64,000 bases of DNA from Palleronia marisminoris (lineage in GTDB: Bacteria > Pseudomonadota > Alphaproteobacteria > Rhodobacterales > Rhodobacteraceae), in NCBI RefSeq assembly GCF_900172315.1, contig NZ_FWFV01000009.1, positions 106,488-170,487 of the forward strand, in the 5' to 3' direction. Positions 8,651 through 18,945 of this stretch are shown here, in pieces. The notes under the pieces were generated by a model, which searched no databases, was not told the DNA's origin, and was given only the letters and a program-made list of their open reading frames with translations. The number at the start of each line of letters is the position of its first letter. The stretch's first letter is position 1. Both the position numbers and the translations under genes were made by a program.

Positions 8651-9454
8651 TCAGTCCTTCGTGATGTCGGGCGCGTCGGGGTTCTTCATGCCGATGACGT
8701 GGTATCCGGCATCGACATGCAGCACTTCGCCGGTGACGGCCGAGCCGAGGTCGGACAGCAGGTAGAGCGCCGACTTGCCCACTTCGTCCTGCGTGACCGT
8801 CCGGCGGAGAGGCGAATTGTACTCGTTCCACTTCATGATGTAGCGGAAGTCGCCGATGCCACTGGCCGCCAGCGTCTTGATCGTGCCGGCGCTGATCGCG
8901 TTCACGCGAATGCCGTCGCGGCCCAGATCCTCGGCCAGGTAGCGCACCGACGCCTCGAGCGCGGCCTTGGCGACTCCCATCACGTTGTAGTGGGGCATCA
9001 CCCGCTCGGCGCCGTAATAGGTCAGCGTCAGGGCCGATCCGCCCTCGGTCATCAGCTTCTCGGCGCGCTGCATCACGGCGGTGAAGGAGTAGCACGAGAT
9101 GTCGAGGCTCATGCGGAAGTTCTCGCGGCTGGTGTCGACGTAGCGGCCGCGCAGTTCCGACTTGTCAGAGAAGCCGATGGCATGAACGACGAAGTCGAGC
9201 TTGCCCCAGCGGTTGCCGATCGTGGCGAAGAGGCTGTCGAGGCTGTCCATGTCGGCCACGTTGCACTCGACCAGGAAGTCCGACCCGACGCTTTCCGCCA
9301 AGGGCTTCACGCGCTTCATCAGCGCGTCGCCCTGGTACGAGAAGCACAATTCGGCGCCCTGATCGGCAAGCGCCTTGGCGATCCCCCAGGCAATGGACTT
9401 GTCGTTCGCCAGCCCCATGATGAGGCCGCGTTTGCCCGCCATTAGTCCTGCCAT
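8651..9454 (-). CDS. fabI: Enoyl-[acyl-carrier-protein] reductase (NADH)
   Basis: A 267-residue short-chain dehydrogenase catalysing the last reduction in each round of type II fatty acid synthesis (enoyl-ACP to acyl-ACP using NADH). The nucleotide-binding N-terminus GLIMGLANDKSIAWGIAKAL and the Y-x6-K catalytic pair (YNVMGVAK) are present, along with RVNAISAGTIKTLAASGI typical of FabI. ATG 9454 and ATG 9442 are both possible; the second has an AGGA stretch just upstream. It leads a minus-strand unit with two LysE exporters and gpt, and is divergent from pdxH. Confidence 0.95.
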   Translation of the reverse strand: MAGLMAGKRGLIMGLANDKSIAWGIAKALADQGAELCFSYQGDALMKRVKPLAESVGSDFLVECNVADMDSLDSLFATIGNRWGKLDFVVHAIGFSDKSELRGRYVDTSRENFRMSLDISCYSFTAVMQRAEKLMTEGGSALTLTYYGAERVMPHYNVMGVAKAALEASVRYLAEDLGRDGIRVNAISAGTIKTLAASGIGDFRYIMKWNEYNSPLRRTVTQDEVGKSALYLLSDLGSAVTGEVLHVDAGYHVIGMKNPDAPDITKD

Positions 9455-9536
9455 CGTGTCGCCTCGCTGGTGTCCGGTTGGCCGAGGCTTTAGGCGATTG
9501 TAACAGGCGCATCAAGAGAGCGGAGGTTCCCCGAAG

Positions 9537-10142
9537 ATGTCCAATGGCGTCACCATTCCTGAGACCGATGATCCCGTCGGCCTGTTCCGCGACTGGATGG
9601 CCGAGGCCGCCGGGGCCGAGCCGAACGACCCCAACGCCATCGCGCTCGCCACGGTGGACGCGGACGGAATGCCGAACGTGCGGGTGGTGCTCTTGAAGGA
9701 GATCGAGGACGACGGCTTCGTGTTCTACACGAACTACGAAAGCGCCAAGGGGAAGGAGCTGTCCTCGCACCCGCAGGCGGCCTTCGTCTGCCACTGGAAG
9801 TCGCTTCGGCGGCAGGTGCGGGTTCGCGGCCACGTCACGCGCGAAGATGGGCCAAAGGCCGACGCCTACTATGCCTCCCGCGATATCGGTTCGCGACTGG
9901 GAGCGTGGGCGTCGCAGCAGTCCCGGCCGCTGGATGCGCGCGAGACCTTGGTCGCTCGGGTCGAAGAGGTGCGGGAGCGGTTCGGTGACGCTCCGCCCCG
10001 GCCGGACTTCTGGGGCGGATTTCGCCTGACGCCGCTCGAGATGGAGTTCTGGACCGACGGAAGGAGCCGTCTGCACGAACGGTTTCGGTGGAGCAGGGAT
10101 GCACCGTCCGAGCCTTGGTATGTAAAAAGACTTTTTCCCTGA
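9537..10142 (+). CDS. pdxH: Pyridoxamine 5'-phosphate oxidase
   Basis: A 201-residue FMN-dependent oxidase converting pyridoxine or pyridoxamine 5'-phosphate to pyridoxal 5'-phosphate, the final step of vitamin B6 salvage. Typical elements are the early [22 protein letters not shown] strand, [13 protein letters not shown] (FMN phosphate contacts), VRVRGHV, and the C-terminal dimerisation and substrate region W-G-G-F-R-L-TP with LHERFRW. The ending WYVKRLFP is a family hallmark. Length is normal. The gene is divergent from fabI with an 80-base gap that must hold both promoters. Confidence 0.96.
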   Translation: MSNGVTIPETDDPVGLFRDWMAEAAGAEPNDPNAIALATVDADGMPNVRVVLLKEIEDDGFVFYTNYESAKGKELSSHPQAAFVCHWKSLRRQVRVRGHVTREDGPKADAYYASRDIGSRLGAWASQQSRPLDARETLVARVEEVRERFGDAPPRPDFWGGFRLTPLEMEFWTDGRSRLHERFRWSRDAPSEPWYVKRLFP

Positions 10143-10261
10143 CGGAATATTTCGTAGGTGGAACTGGCTATCGGCCGGACCCCGTATTGTCGGGCGATCT
10201 TTTTCGGGTCCGAGAAATGCAGAAATGAGCACGGGCTGTCTGGCCCGTCATGTGAGGGCAG

Positions 10262-10852
10262 ATGTCTTTTGACAGCGAGGAAGCGGGCAGAACGTGCACC
10301 GGTGTCGTGAAGTGGTTCGACAGCACGAAGGGCTATGGCTTCGTCGTCGCCGCCGATCAGGAGCGGGACATCTTGCTGCACGCCAATGTCCTGCGCAACT
10401 TCGGGCAGAACAGCGTCGCCGATGGCAGCCGGATCTCGTTGAGAGTCGTCGAGACCCCGCGTGGCAGCCAGGCGCAGGAGATCCTGTCCATCGCCCCCCC
10501 CGAACCGACCGACGAGGGAGAGGGGGGCCGTAGCCCGCTGCCTTTCGACGAGACGCTTCAGGGCGGCGACATCGTGCCTGCGCGGATCAAGTGGTTCGAC
10601 CGCGCCAAGGGGTTCGGGTTTGCCAACGTCTTCGGCCTGGGGGATGATGTGTTCATTCACATCGAAGTCCTGCGCAGATCCTCTCTTGCGGATCTGCAGC
10701 CGGGCGAGGCGATCGCCATCCGTGTGGCGGACGGCGCAAGGGGCAAGCTGGCAACGCAGGTTGGTGTATGGGAAAGCGCGATCAACGACGAGGGTGGTCT
10801 GACCGCCTCGGTCGAGGAATACGACTGGCAACAGGACGAAGCGGCCGAGTAG
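10262..10852 (+). CDS. Cold-shock protein with two CSD domains
   Basis: A 196-residue protein with two cold-shock (OB-fold) nucleic-acid-binding domains: the first near residues 13-75 (VKWFDSTKGYGFVVA and DILLHANVL) and the second near residues 105-170 (IKWFDRAKGFGFANV and DVFIHIEVL). These are the RNP1/RNP2-like motifs. The linker is acidic and glycine rich. Such double-CSD proteins are common in Rhodobacteraceae and probably bind RNA or single-stranded DNA, acting as RNA chaperones; the true trigger here is unknown. The 3' end overlaps the DUF192 gene start by 85 bases. Confidence 0.9.
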   Translation: MSFDSEEAGRTCTGVVKWFDSTKGYGFVVAADQERDILLHANVLRNFGQNSVADGSRISLRVVETPRGSQAQEILSIAPPEPTDEGEGGRSPLPFDETLQGGDIVPARIKWFDRAKGFGFANVFGLGDDVFIHIEVLRRSSLADLQPGEAIAIRVADGARGKLATQVGVWESAINDEGGLTASVEEYDWQQDEAAE

Positions 10853-11304
10853 CGCTTCTTGTCTGCGCCCTGGGCGGGCCGGCATTTGCCGCCTGTTCCG
10901 AGGATTCCGTCGAGCTCAGGGGGGAATGGGGCAGCGCGCGGTTCGCCGTGGACGTGGCCGATGACGCGCAAGAGCGCGCCAAGGGCCTGATGTTCGTGGA
11001 AGAGATGCCCGCGATGAAGGGCATGCTCTTCATCTACGAACGCCCGCAGCCAGCCTCGTTCTGGATGCGCAACACGCTCATTCCACTCGACATGCTGTTC
11101 CTGGACGAGACGGGGACGGTCACCCATATCCACGAGAACGCGACGCCGCAGGACGAGACCCCGATCCCGGGCGGTGACGCGGTGCTCTCTGTGCTCGAGG
11201 TGAATGGCGGAATGGCCGAGCGGCTCGGGATCGACGAGGGCAGCGTGCTGCGCCACCCCGACCTGCCACAAGATGTTGCGGCCTGGCCCTGCGGCGTCGA
11301 GTAG
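10768..11304 (+). CDS. DUF192 family exported protein
   Basis: A 178-residue DUF192 protein. A basic N-terminal region is followed by a hydrophobic signal-like stretch ([14 protein letters not shown], about residues 28-41), then the mature domain with [41 protein letters not shown] and [26 protein letters not shown], all hallmarks of the family. Function of DUF192 is unknown. The only good start codon is ATG 10768, inside the cold-shock gene in another frame, giving an unusually long 85-base overlap; a non-ATG start closer to the signal peptide cannot be excluded. The gene is probably co-transcribed with the cold-shock gene. Confidence 0.85.
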   Translation: MGKRDQRRGWSDRLGRGIRLATGRSGRVALLVCALGGPAFAACSEDSVELRGEWGSARFAVDVADDAQERAKGLMFVEEMPAMKGMLFIYERPQPASFWMRNTLIPLDMLFLDETGTVTHIHENATPQDETPIPGGDAVLSVLEVNGGMAERLGIDEGSVLRHPDLPQDVAAWPCGVE

Positions 11305-11367
11305 GAATTCCGCTTCCGCATCTTCGCGGCTTTCAAAACGCGCGGATCGGGTTTAGGGAGAGCGCGT

Positions 11368-11444
<77 letters not shown>

Positions 11445-11680
11445 TTTCCACCACATCTAGTAAAGACCGCGCGTCGCGCCGCCATTGCGTGTGCTGTCCG
11501 GTGCGGTGTTGCCGGTTGTCCACCGTTCTCCCGCCCTGTGGAGAAGTGCGATTCGACGACCGGATGCCAAGTTTTTCAGAGGCTTCCGGAGAGGTCACGC
11601 GATCGCTCGCCTCTCGGTAGAATGGTCAAGAAATTTTTGTGGGGGAGAAGTCGGACATTTGCGTTGACCGGACCCCCTGA

Positions 11681-11739
11681 GCGCGTCAGTTTGTGTCGTG
11701 AAGACGTAACACCACTATATTTGGTACAGACTGACGCGC
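11681..11739 (+). promoter_or_regulatory. 14-bp imperfect inverted repeat upstream of nrdJ
   Basis: GCGCGTCAGTTTGT at 11681-11694 is mirrored by ACAGACTGACGCGC at 11726-11739, with 13 of 14 pairs matching and a 31-base interval. The interval contains the NrdR-like box and a possible TATATT -10 at 11716-11721. It could be a paired operator or, if transcribed, a leader hairpin. Confidence 0.55.
11712..11727 (+). promoter_or_regulatory. NrdR-like box
   Basis: CCACTATATTTGGTAC matches about 11 of 16 positions of the NrdR-box consensus (acaCwAtATaTwGtgt, recalled from comparative studies). NrdR represses ribonucleotide reductase genes when dATP is high. It overlaps a possible -10 element, as is usual for these boxes. 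A clear second box was not found. Confidence 0.55.
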
Positions 11740-11799
11740 CTCCGACCACGGGCTTCGGGGCGGTGCGGCTGGTCTGCGCAGGGCGAGAAGGACGGACAC

Positions 11800-14700
11800 A
11801 TGAAGATCGAGCGCAAGTTCACCAAGGCCGGGCAGGACGCCTATGCGGAGCTCGAGTTCACCACCACGGTGAGCGAGATCCGCAACCCGGACGGCTCGGT
11901 CGTGTTCCGCAACGATGCCGTCGAGGTGCCGTCCACCTGGAGCCAGGTCGCCTCGGACGTCATCGCCCAGAAGTACTTCCGCAAGGCCGGCATTCCCGAG
12001 AAGCTCAAGCCGGTCCGCGAAAAAGGCGTGCCCGAGTTTCTGTGGCGCTCGGCCCCCGACGGCGACTGCGCCCGTGGTGGCGAGACGAGCGCCAAGCAGG
12101 TGTTCGACCGCCTCGCCGGGGCCTGGACCTACTGGGGCTGGAAGGGCGGCTACTTCACCACCGAAGAGGACGCCCGCGCCTATTTCGACGAGATGCGCTT
12201 CATGCTGGCCACCCAGAAGGCAGCGCCGAACTCGCCGCAATGGTTCAACACCGGCCTGCACTGGGCCTACGGGATCGATGGCCCGAGCCAGGGCCACTTC
12301 TATGTCGACTGGCAGTCCGGCAAACTGACCAAATCCGAAACCGCCTATGAGCATCCCCAGCCCCACGCCTGCTTCATCCAGTCAGTGTCTGACGACCTGG
12401 TGAACGACGGCGGCATCATGGACCTGTGGGTCCGCGAGGCGCGCCTGTTCAAGTACGGCTCGGGCACCGGCTCGAACTTCTCGTCCCTGCGCGGCGAGGG
12501 CGAGCCCCTGTCGGGCGGCGGCAAATCGTCCGGCCTGATGGGCTTCCTGAAAATCGGTGACCGCGCGGCGGGGGCCATCAAGTCGGGCGGCACCACGCGG
12601 CGCGCCGCCAAGATGGTGATCGTCGATGCCGACCACCCCGATATCGAGGCCTTCATCAACTGGAAGGTCATCGAAGAGCAGAAGGTCGCCAGCCTTGTCG
12701 CTGGTTCGAAGCTGCATAGTCGCGAGCTGAACGGCATCTTCACCGCCATCGCCGAGAACGAGGACCAGGGCGACGCGCGCTATGACGCCAACGCGAACCC
12801 CGCCCTCAAGGCCGCGGTGAAATCCGCCAAGAAATCCGCGATACCCGAGACCTACATCAAGCGCATCCTGGATTACGCTCGGCAGGGCTACACATCGATC
12901 GAGTTCCCGACCTACGACACCGACTGGGACAGCGAAGCCTACAGCTCGGTCTCGGGGCAGAACTCGAACAACTCGATCCGCGTCACCGACGCCTTCCTCA
13001 AGGCCGTCAAGGACGATGCCGATTGGGAACTGATCCGCCGCACCGACGGAAAGCCCGCCAAGACCCTCAAGGCCCGCGAATTGTGGGAGCAGATCGGCCA
13101 CGCCGCATGGGCCTGCGCCGATCCCGGCATCCAGTTCCACGATACGGTCAACGCCTGGCACACCTGCCCCGAGGACGGCCCGATCCGCGGCTCGAACCCG
13201 TGCTCGGAATACATGTTCCTCGACGACACGGCCTGCAACCTTGCCTCGCTGAACCTGCTGACCTTCTACAAGGACGGCAAGTTCCGGGCGGATGACTACA
13301 TGCACGCCGCGCGGCTGTGGACTGTTACGCTCGAGATCAGCGTGATGATGGCGCAGTTCCCCTCGAAGGAGATCGCGCAACGCTCCTACGACTTCCGCAC
13401 GCTGGGCCTCGGCTACGCCAATATCGGCGGCCTGCTGATGACCATGGGCTACGGCTATGACAGCGACGAGGGCAGGGCGCTTTGCGGTGCGCTGACCGCG
13501 CTGATGACCGGCGTCAGCTATGCCACCTCGGCCGAGATGGCGGGCGAGCTTGGCGCGTTCCCCGGCTACGAGCGCAATGCTGATCACATGCTGCGGGTCA
13601 TCCGCAACCACCGCCGCGCGGCTCAGGGCGATATCGACGGCTACGAGGATCTGGCGGTCAAGCCGGTGCCGCTGGATGCTGCGAACTGCCCGGACGGTTG
13701 CCTGGTCGAGCTGGCGCGGCAATCCTGGGACGAAGCGCTGCGCCTGGGCGAGGCCCACGGCTACCGCAACGCCCAAGTCTCGGTCATCGCGCCGACGGGC
13801 ACCATCGGCCTCGTCATGGATTGCGACACGACAGGGATCGAGCCCGACTTCGCGCTGGTGAAGTTCAAGAAGCTCGCCGGTGGCGGTTATTTCAAGATCA
13901 TCAACCGCTCGGTGCCCGCAGCACTCGAAAAGCTCGGCTACCGGTCGAGCGAGATCGAAGAGATCGTCTCCTACGCGGTCGGCCACGGCTCGCTCGGCAA
14001 TGCGCCCGGCATCAACCACACCTCGCTGATCGGCCACGGCTTTGGCCAAGCCGAGATCGACAAGATCGAGGCGTCGCTCGCCTCGGCCTTCGACATCCGC
14101 TTCGTGTTCAACCAGTGGACCTTGGGCGAAGAGTTCCTGACCAAGACGCTGGGCATCCCGGCGGCCAAGCTGGCGGACCCGACCTTCAACTTGCTCCAGC
14201 ATCTCGGCTTCAAGAAGGCCGAGATCGAGGCGGCGAACCTTCATGTCTGCGGGACCATGACGCTGGAAGGCGCGCCGCACCTGAAACCTGCGCATTACAG
14301 CGTGTTCGACTGCGCCAACGCCTGCGGCAAGATCGGCAAGCGCTACCTTGGCGTCGACAGCCACATCCACATGATGGCCGCCGCGCAAAGCTTCATCTCG
14401 GGCGCGATCTCGAAGACGATCAACATGCCCAACACGGCCACGGTCGACGACTGTCAGAAAGCCTACGAGCTGTCGTGGTCGCTCGGCACCAAGGCCAACG
14501 CACTCTACCGCGATGGCTCGAAGCTGTCGCAGCCGCTGGCATCCGCGCTGATCGAGGATGACGAGGACGCCGAAGAGACCCTTGCCACCGGCACGAACCA
14601 AGAAAAGGCGCAGGTGCTGGCCGAGAAGATCGTCGAGAAGATCATCTACAAGGAGGTCGCCAAGGGCCGCGCGAAGATGCCCGAGCGGCGTCGCGGCTAC

Positions 14701-15420
14701 ACCCAGAAGGCAATCGTGGGCGGTCACAAGGTCTACCTGCGGACCGGCGAATATCGCGACGGCAAGCTCGGCGAGATCTTCATCGACATGCACAAGGAAG
14801 GTGCGGGCTTCCGGGCGATGATGAACAACTTCGCCATCGCGGTCTCGGTGGGCCTGCAATACGGCGTGCCGCTGGAAGAGTTCGTGGACGCCTTCACCTT
14901 CACCCGCTTCGAACCGGCTGGCATGGTGCAAGGCAACGAGGCGATCAAGAACGCGACCTCGATCCTCGACTACATCTTCCGCGAACTGGCGGTCAGCTAC
15001 CTCGACCGGTCGGACCTCGCCCATGTCAAACCCGAGGGGCAGTCCTTCGACGACCTCGGCCGCGGCGAGGAAGAGGGCAAGCGCAATTTCTCGGACATCT
15101 CGGGGTCCGACGGCTCATCGCCGCTCGACGTGCTGCGCCAGGTCGCCTCGACCGGCTACCTGCGCGGCCGTGCCCCGAAGGAGCTGGTGGTGATGCAGGG
15201 CGGCCGGTCCCAGACCGTCTCGCTGTCCCACGCCGAGGCTGTGGCGGTCCAGACCTACGAGGCGCAGACCGAGGCCGCGCCCCAGGTCGACGAGCGCCTG
15301 AAGGCCAAGATGCAGGGCTACGAGGGCGACCCTTGCGGCGAATGCGGCAACTACACGCTGGTCCGCAACGGCACCTGCATGAAGTGCAACACCTGCGGCG
15401 GCACGTCGGGGTGTAGCTGA
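11800..15420 (+). CDS. nrdJ: Adenosylcobalamin-dependent (class II) ribonucleoside-diphosphate reductase
   Basis: A 1206-residue vitamin B12-dependent ribonucleotide reductase making deoxyribonucleotides; it needs no separate radical subunit. The N-terminal part contains PHACFIQSV with a substrate-site cysteine. The catalytic NPCSEYMF segment supplies the Asn, Cys and Glu of the active site, followed by [10 protein letters not shown]. The C-terminus ends in a CGECG / CMKCNTCGG zinc-ribbon-like cysteine cluster used for re-reduction. Length matches the long alphaproteobacterial NrdJ type. A NrdR-like box upstream suggests repression by NrdR. A strong terminator follows at 15565. As class II enzymes are oxygen independent, the host may grow with varying oxygen but needs B12 or its synthesis. 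Confidence 0.97.
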   Translation: MKIERKFTKAGQDAYAELEFTTTVSEIRNPDGSVVFRNDAVEVPSTWSQVASDVIAQKYFRKAGIPEKLKPVREKGVPEFLWRSAPDGDCARGGETSAKQVFDRLAGAWTYWGWKGGYFTTEEDARAYFDEMRFMLATQKAAPNSPQWFNTGLHWAYGIDGPSQGHFYVDWQSGKLTKSETAYEHPQPHACFIQSVSDDLVNDGGIMDLWVREARLFKYGSGTGSNFSSLRGEGEPLSGGGKSSGLMGFLKIGDRAAGAIKSGGTTRRAAKMVIVDADHPDIEAFINWKVIEEQKVASLVAGSKLHSRELNGIFTAIAENEDQGDARYDANANPALKAAVKSAKKSAIPETYIKRILDYARQGYTSIEFPTYDTDWDSEAYSSVSGQNSNNSIRVTDAFLKAVKDDADWELIRRTDGKPAKTLKARELWEQIGHAAWACADPGIQFHDTVNAWHTCPEDGPIRGSNPCSEYMFLDDTACNLASLNLLTFYKDGKFRADDYMHAARLWTVTLEISVMMAQFPSKEIAQRSYDFRTLGLGYANIGGLLMTMGYGYDSDEGRALCGALTALMTGVSYATSAEMAGELGAFPGYERNADHMLRVIRNHRRAAQGDIDGYEDLAVKPVPLDAANCPDGCLVELARQSWDEALRLGEAHGYRNAQVSVIAPTGTIGLVMDCDTTGIEPDFALVKFKKLAGGGYFKIINRSVPAALEKLGYRSSEIEEIVSYAVGHGSLGNAPGINHTSLIGHGFGQAEIDKIEASLASAFDIRFVFNQWTLGEEFLTKTLGIPAAKLADPTFNLLQHLGFKKAEIEAANLHVCGTMTLEGAPHLKPAHYSVFDCANACGKIGKRYLGVDSHIHMMAAAQSFISGAISKTINMPNTATVDDCQKAYELSWSLGTKANALYRDGSKLSQPLASALIEDDEDAEETLATGTNQEKAQVLAEKIVEKIIYKEVAKGRAKMPERRRGYTQKAIVGGHKVYLRTGEYRDGKLGEIFIDMHKEGAGFRAMMNNFAIAVSVGLQYGVPLEEFVDAFTFTRFEPAGMVQGNEAIKNATSILDYIFRELAVSYLDRSDLAHVKPEGQSFDDLGRGEEEGKRNFSDISGSDGSSPLDVLRQVASTGYLRGRAPKELVVMQGGRSQTVSLSHAEAVAVQTYEAQTEAAPQVDERLKAKMQGYEGDPCGECGNYTLVRNGTCMKCNTCGGTSGCS

Positions 15421-15564
15421 CACGAGTTTCGGTGCGGGTCGAATGGCCCGCCCCTCGCTTGGGATAAAGAGGTCCGGGGCGGGTGCGCTCGCCCCCGGTG
15501 CTGGTCGAGCCGCAGGCAAGAATATTACCGGGCGGTGAACCAATGAGCTCGACAAGCAAAACTA

Positions 15565-15589
15565 GGGGCCCCGCGCGGGGCCCCTTTTT
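15565..15589 (+). terminator. Strong intrinsic terminator between nrdJ and glgX
   Basis: A perfect 20-base palindrome GGGGCCCCGCGCGGGGCCCC followed by TTTTT. It lies between two convergent genes; on the minus strand it is followed by TAGTTTT, so it may also stop glgX transcription. An additional GC-rich hairpin-like stretch lies at about 15473-15497. Confidence 0.85.
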
Positions 15590-15617
15590 CTGCGCGATAC
15601 CTGCGGATCGTCCGGGG

Positions 15618-17627
15618 TCAGGCCAGCTTGACCACCACCACCGTCTGCCAGCCGACCTTCAGCGACGCGCCGTCGAGCGTGGCCGTCTCGGGCTCTGACA
15701 CGAAGGCGATCGTCCAGCCGCCGTCCGGCAAGTCGACCACCGCGTCGTCGCCACCGTTGATGATGACGATCAGCCGATCCTCGTCCGAGGCGATGTCCAT
15801 CAGCAGCGGCGCGTCGTCGTCACCCCACGTTGCCTCGGTCATCTGCGAGCCGTCCGGCCCGCGCCACGTCACCGAGGTTTCGCAGGCGAAATTAGTTTCC
15901 TGCAGCAACGGGTGGACCTTGCGCAGATCGGAGAGCCGGGCGAGCGTCTCGATCAGCTCGCTGCGCTCGGCGTTGTCCCAGCGGGTCCAGCCGATCTCGT
16001 TGTCCTGGCAATAGGCGTTGTTGTTGCCGTCCTGACTGTTGCCCAGTTCGTCGCCAGCCAGCATCATCGGAACGCCGCGCGACAGCATCAGCGTCGACAG
16101 CATCGCCCGGACGCGCCGCATCCGGCGGGCGATGATCTCGGGGTCTTCGCTCAGCCCCTCGACGCCCATGTTGTCGCTGAGGTTGTTGTTGTGGCCGTCG
16201 TTGTTGTTCTCGCCATTTGCCATGTTGTGCTTGTCGTTGAACGACACGACGTCCCACAACGTGAAGCCGTCATGGGCTGCGACGAAGTTGACGCTGGAGG
16301 TGGCGGGGCGGTTCGAGTGATCGAACTGCACCGGGCTGCCGCTGAGACGCTCGGCCAGCTTGCCCTTCTGACCGCCCTGGCGGCGCCAGAAGGCGCGCGT
16401 GTCGTCGCGGAACTTGTCGTTCCACTCGCGGAAGGGCCAGGGGAAGCCGCCGACCTGGTAGCCGCCATCGCCGATATCCCAGGGCTCGGCGATGAGCTTG
16501 ACGCGCGACAGCACGGGGTCCTGCCGGATCGCGGCGAAGAACGAGCCCTCGCGTTCGAACCCCGTGGCCTCGCGGCCGAGCGTCGAGGCAAGGTCGAAGC
16601 GGAACCCGTCTACATGCATTTCCTCGACCCAGTGGCGCAGCGAATCGAGAACCATGCGCAGCACCATCGGATGCGCGACGTTGACGGTGTTGCCGGTGCC
16701 GGTCGTGTCGTAGCAATGGCGCGGATCGTCGCCGTGCAGGTAGTAGGACAGGTTGTCGATGCCGCGGAAGGACAGGGTCGGGCCAAGTTCGGAGCCCTCG
16801 GCGGTGTGGTTGTAAACCACGTCGAGGATCACCTCGATCCCGGCCTTGTGGAAGCGATTGATCGCCTCCTTGATCTCGCCCCATTCGCCGGTTTTCAAGT
16901 ACCGGCGTTCTGGTGCGAAGAAGTTGAGCGTGTTGTAGCCCCAGTAGTTCGACAGACCCTTGTCGATCAGGTGGTTGTCCTGAAGGAAGGCCTGCACGGG
17001 CAGAAGCTCGATCGCGGTGACGCCGATCTTGTGCAGATGCTCGATCATCGGGTCCGAGGCGAGGCCGGCGAAGGTGCCGCGCATGTCCTGGGGCACGTCG
17101 TCGCGCAGCATCGTCAGGCCGCGGACATGCGCCTCGTAGATCACCGTCTCGCGCCAGGGGGTGAAGAGCGCCCGGTCGAAATCCCAGTCATAGGCCGGGT
17201 CGGTGACGAAGCATTTCGGCACGTAGGGGGCGCTGTCGCGCTCGTCGAAGGTCAGGTCGTCGCCGGTCGAGACGTCGTAGCCGAACACCGCGTCGTTCCA
17301 TTCCACGGCACCGGTAAGCTGGCGGGCATAGGGGTCGATCAGCAGCTTGTTGGGGTTGAACCGATGACCTTCCTGCGGCGCGTAGGGGCCATGCACGCGG
17401 TAACCATAGCGTTGGCCAGGGTAGATGCCGGGGAGGTAGCCGTACCAGACCCCGCCCTCCATGTGCGGCAGGTCGAGACGGGTTTCGGTCCCGGCCTCGT
17501 CGAAGAGGCACAGCTCGACCCTCTCTGCATGGTCCGAAAAAAGGGCAAAATTCGTGCCGTCGCCGTCGAACTGCGCGCCCATGGCCGAGTTCGACGCCGC
17601 GCTGCGGTCAAATGTAAGGGTTGTCAC
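15618..17627 (-). CDS. glgX: Glycogen debranching enzyme (GlgX/TreX type)
   Basis: A 669-residue GH13 enzyme that hydrolyses alpha-1,6 branches of glycogen or maltodextrin. An N-terminal CBM48-like region precedes the barrel. Catalytic motifs are DGFRFDLASTLGRE (nucleophile Asp), VKLIAEPWDIG (acid Glu) and FVAAHDGFTLWD (transition-state Asp); an Asn/Asp-rich loop GENNNDGHNNNLSDN is typical of GlgX. It starts with GTG at 17627, 25 bases after the glgC stop. As the last gene of treZ-treY-glgC-glgX it probably supplies linear maltodextrin for the TreY/TreZ trehalose route. Confidence 0.95.
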   Translation of the reverse strand: MTTLTFDRSAASNSAMGAQFDGDGTNFALFSDHAERVELCLFDEAGTETRLDLPHMEGGVWYGYLPGIYPGQRYGYRVHGPYAPQEGHRFNPNKLLIDPYARQLTGAVEWNDAVFGYDVSTGDDLTFDERDSAPYVPKCFVTDPAYDWDFDRALFTPWRETVIYEAHVRGLTMLRDDVPQDMRGTFAGLASDPMIEHLHKIGVTAIELLPVQAFLQDNHLIDKGLSNYWGYNTLNFFAPERRYLKTGEWGEIKEAINRFHKAGIEVILDVVYNHTAEGSELGPTLSFRGIDNLSYYLHGDDPRHCYDTTGTGNTVNVAHPMVLRMVLDSLRHWVEEMHVDGFRFDLASTLGREATGFEREGSFFAAIRQDPVLSRVKLIAEPWDIGDGGYQVGGFPWPFREWNDKFRDDTRAFWRRQGGQKGKLAERLSGSPVQFDHSNRPATSSVNFVAAHDGFTLWDVVSFNDKHNMANGENNNDGHNNNLSDNMGVEGLSEDPEIIARRMRRVRAMLSTLMLSRGVPMMLAGDELGNSQDGNNNAYCQDNEIGWTRWDNAERSELIETLARLSDLRKVHPLLQETNFACETSVTWRGPDGSQMTEATWGDDDAPLLMDIASDEDRLIVIINGGDDAVVDLPDGGWTIAFVSEPETATLDGASLKVGWQTVVVVKLA

Positions 17628-17652
17628 GTGTCGGCCATCCTTGGCGCTTTGG

Positions 17653-18771
17653 TCACCTACCGGCAGAAACGTGGAGGTCCGCCATTGGTTGCATCTCGGC
17701 GATCATTGCCGGTGTGACGAGGACCGTGCCGTCGGGCGTGCGACGGAACCGCATGGCGTCCGACTTGGGGTCCACGCCGATGGCCATGGCAAAGGGGACG
17801 GCAGCACCCGGGGCGACGATGCTTTTTGCCACGAGAGCCCCTTCCGAGACGAATGCGCCCTTCATGACGATGCTATCCACCACACCCAGGCGCGAGATGG
17901 CGCCCGGCGGGGTGGGCAGATCGAAGGGCGGGCGGTCCGACATGAAATCCAGGGCCGCGGCGCGCAATGCGTCGAGCGTTCCGACGTCGCGCCAGTAGAA
18001 CGGCGTCTGCGCCCCCGGTGTATGTGCGTAGGCCTCGCCTCGCGAGACCGCCTGCGGCAGGATGTCGTGCCCAAAATCGAGCGCGCCGGGATTGTTCATC
18101 AGCAATGCGCGCAACGCGTCCCACCGGAAGATGTAGAGCCCCATGCTGGCCAGAGCCACGGCCGGGTTTCCTGACCACGTCGGCGCACTACTCGGCTTCT
18201 CGACAAAGCGGATGATCCGGTCGGCGCAGTCGGTCTCGAGGATGCCGAAGGCGCTCGCCGCGTCTCGGGGCACACAATCGGCGGCAACGGTGACCGCGGC
18301 ACCCTGAGCGCGGTGCGCGTCGATCATCCCGCGGTAGTCCATGCGATAGACGTGGTCGGCCGCGAGGATGAGGACATCGCGCGGGGCGGCGGCGTCGATC
18401 TCGTCGATCATCAGCCGGACGGCATCTGCCGTGCCCTTCGAGCCTTCCGGCCGTCCAGTCATCTGGGGCGCGTGGCGGATTCCAACGGCAACCGAGTCGT
18501 TCCAGCGGTTCTTCAGGTGATTGTGCAGGAGGTTGGGGCGGTATTGCGTGGCGACCAGCACCTCGGGGGCGCCCCCGAGGCGCAGGTTCTCCATCGTGAA
18601 ATCGACGATGCGGGTCGAACCGAGGAAGGGCACGGCCGGTTTGCAGATCATCTCGGTCAGTTCATGAAGGCGCGATCCCTTGCCGCCCGCAAGCAGGATG
18701 GGCAGCACGTCGCGGGGCCAGGTTGCTGCCCCCGCCGGTCTCGCCTCGTTCCTGTACGCAATCACACTCAC
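17653..18771 (-). CDS. glgC: Glucose-1-phosphate adenylyltransferase-like (short, divergent)
   Basis: A nucleotidyltransferase of about 372 residues, shorter than the roughly 420 of usual GlgC. The N-terminal pyrophosphorylase loop ILLAGGKGSRLHELT and KPAVPFLGSTRIVDF are clear, as are GTADAV, ILAADHVYRMDY, FVEKP and PFYWRDVGTLDA. The C-terminal beta-helix region is present but short, ending with AIGVDPKSDAMRFRRTPDGTVLVT. The start is uncertain: GTG 18771 (GAGG upstream) or GTG 18765. It would make ADP-glucose for glycogen, yet no glycogen synthase or branching enzyme is in the window. Its N-terminus is untypical and effector sites may differ. Confidence 0.8.
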   Translation of the reverse strand: MSVIAYRNEARPAGAATWPRDVLPILLAGGKGSRLHELTEMICKPAVPFLGSTRIVDFTMENLRLGGAPEVLVATQYRPNLLHNHLKNRWNDSVAVGIRHAPQMTGRPEGSKGTADAVRLMIDEIDAAAPRDVLILAADHVYRMDYRGMIDAHRAQGAAVTVAADCVPRDAASAFGILETDCADRIIRFVEKPSSAPTWSGNPAVALASMGLYIFRWDALRALLMNNPGALDFGHDILPQAVSRGEAYAHTPGAQTPFYWRDVGTLDALRAAALDFMSDRPPFDLPTPPGAISRLGVVDSIVMKGAFVSEGALVAKSIVAPGAAVPFAMAIGVDPKSDAMRFRRTPDGTVLVTPAMIAEMQPMADLHVSAGR

Positions 18772-18945
18772 CCCAAACCTCGAAGCCGCCAAAAGAAGTT
18801 CACTCGATGCTGAGGAAAGCCGAGGCGGCGGTCTTGGGTTCCGGCCAAGGTGCAAACGTGATCGGCGGGAATCCCCCCTGTCCGGGTCGAATGATCCGGT
18901 GGTGGGCGGCGCGGGCCACCCGGCCGCCACAACCTTAGCATGCGT

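Larger units (their letters stand above)
11445..11799 (+). other. Intergenic region between tRNA-Pro and nrdJ
   Basis: About 355 bases without a credible gene. The right part (11681-11739) holds a long imperfect inverted repeat with a NrdR-like box in its loop, described separately. I saw no cobalamin-riboswitch core and no ribosome-bound short ORF. Confidence 0.6.

Noticed and set aside
11445..11799. Cobalamin riboswitch upstream of nrdJ
   Set aside because: The conserved B12-box and multi-helix core were not found; only the NrdR-like box and inverted repeat are seen.
12382..15024. 880-codon open frame opposite nrdJ
   Set aside because: Antisense shadow of nrdJ; no domain and no ribosome-binding site.
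15912..17717. 601-codon open frame opposite glgX
   Set aside because: Antisense shadow of a clear GH13 enzyme.
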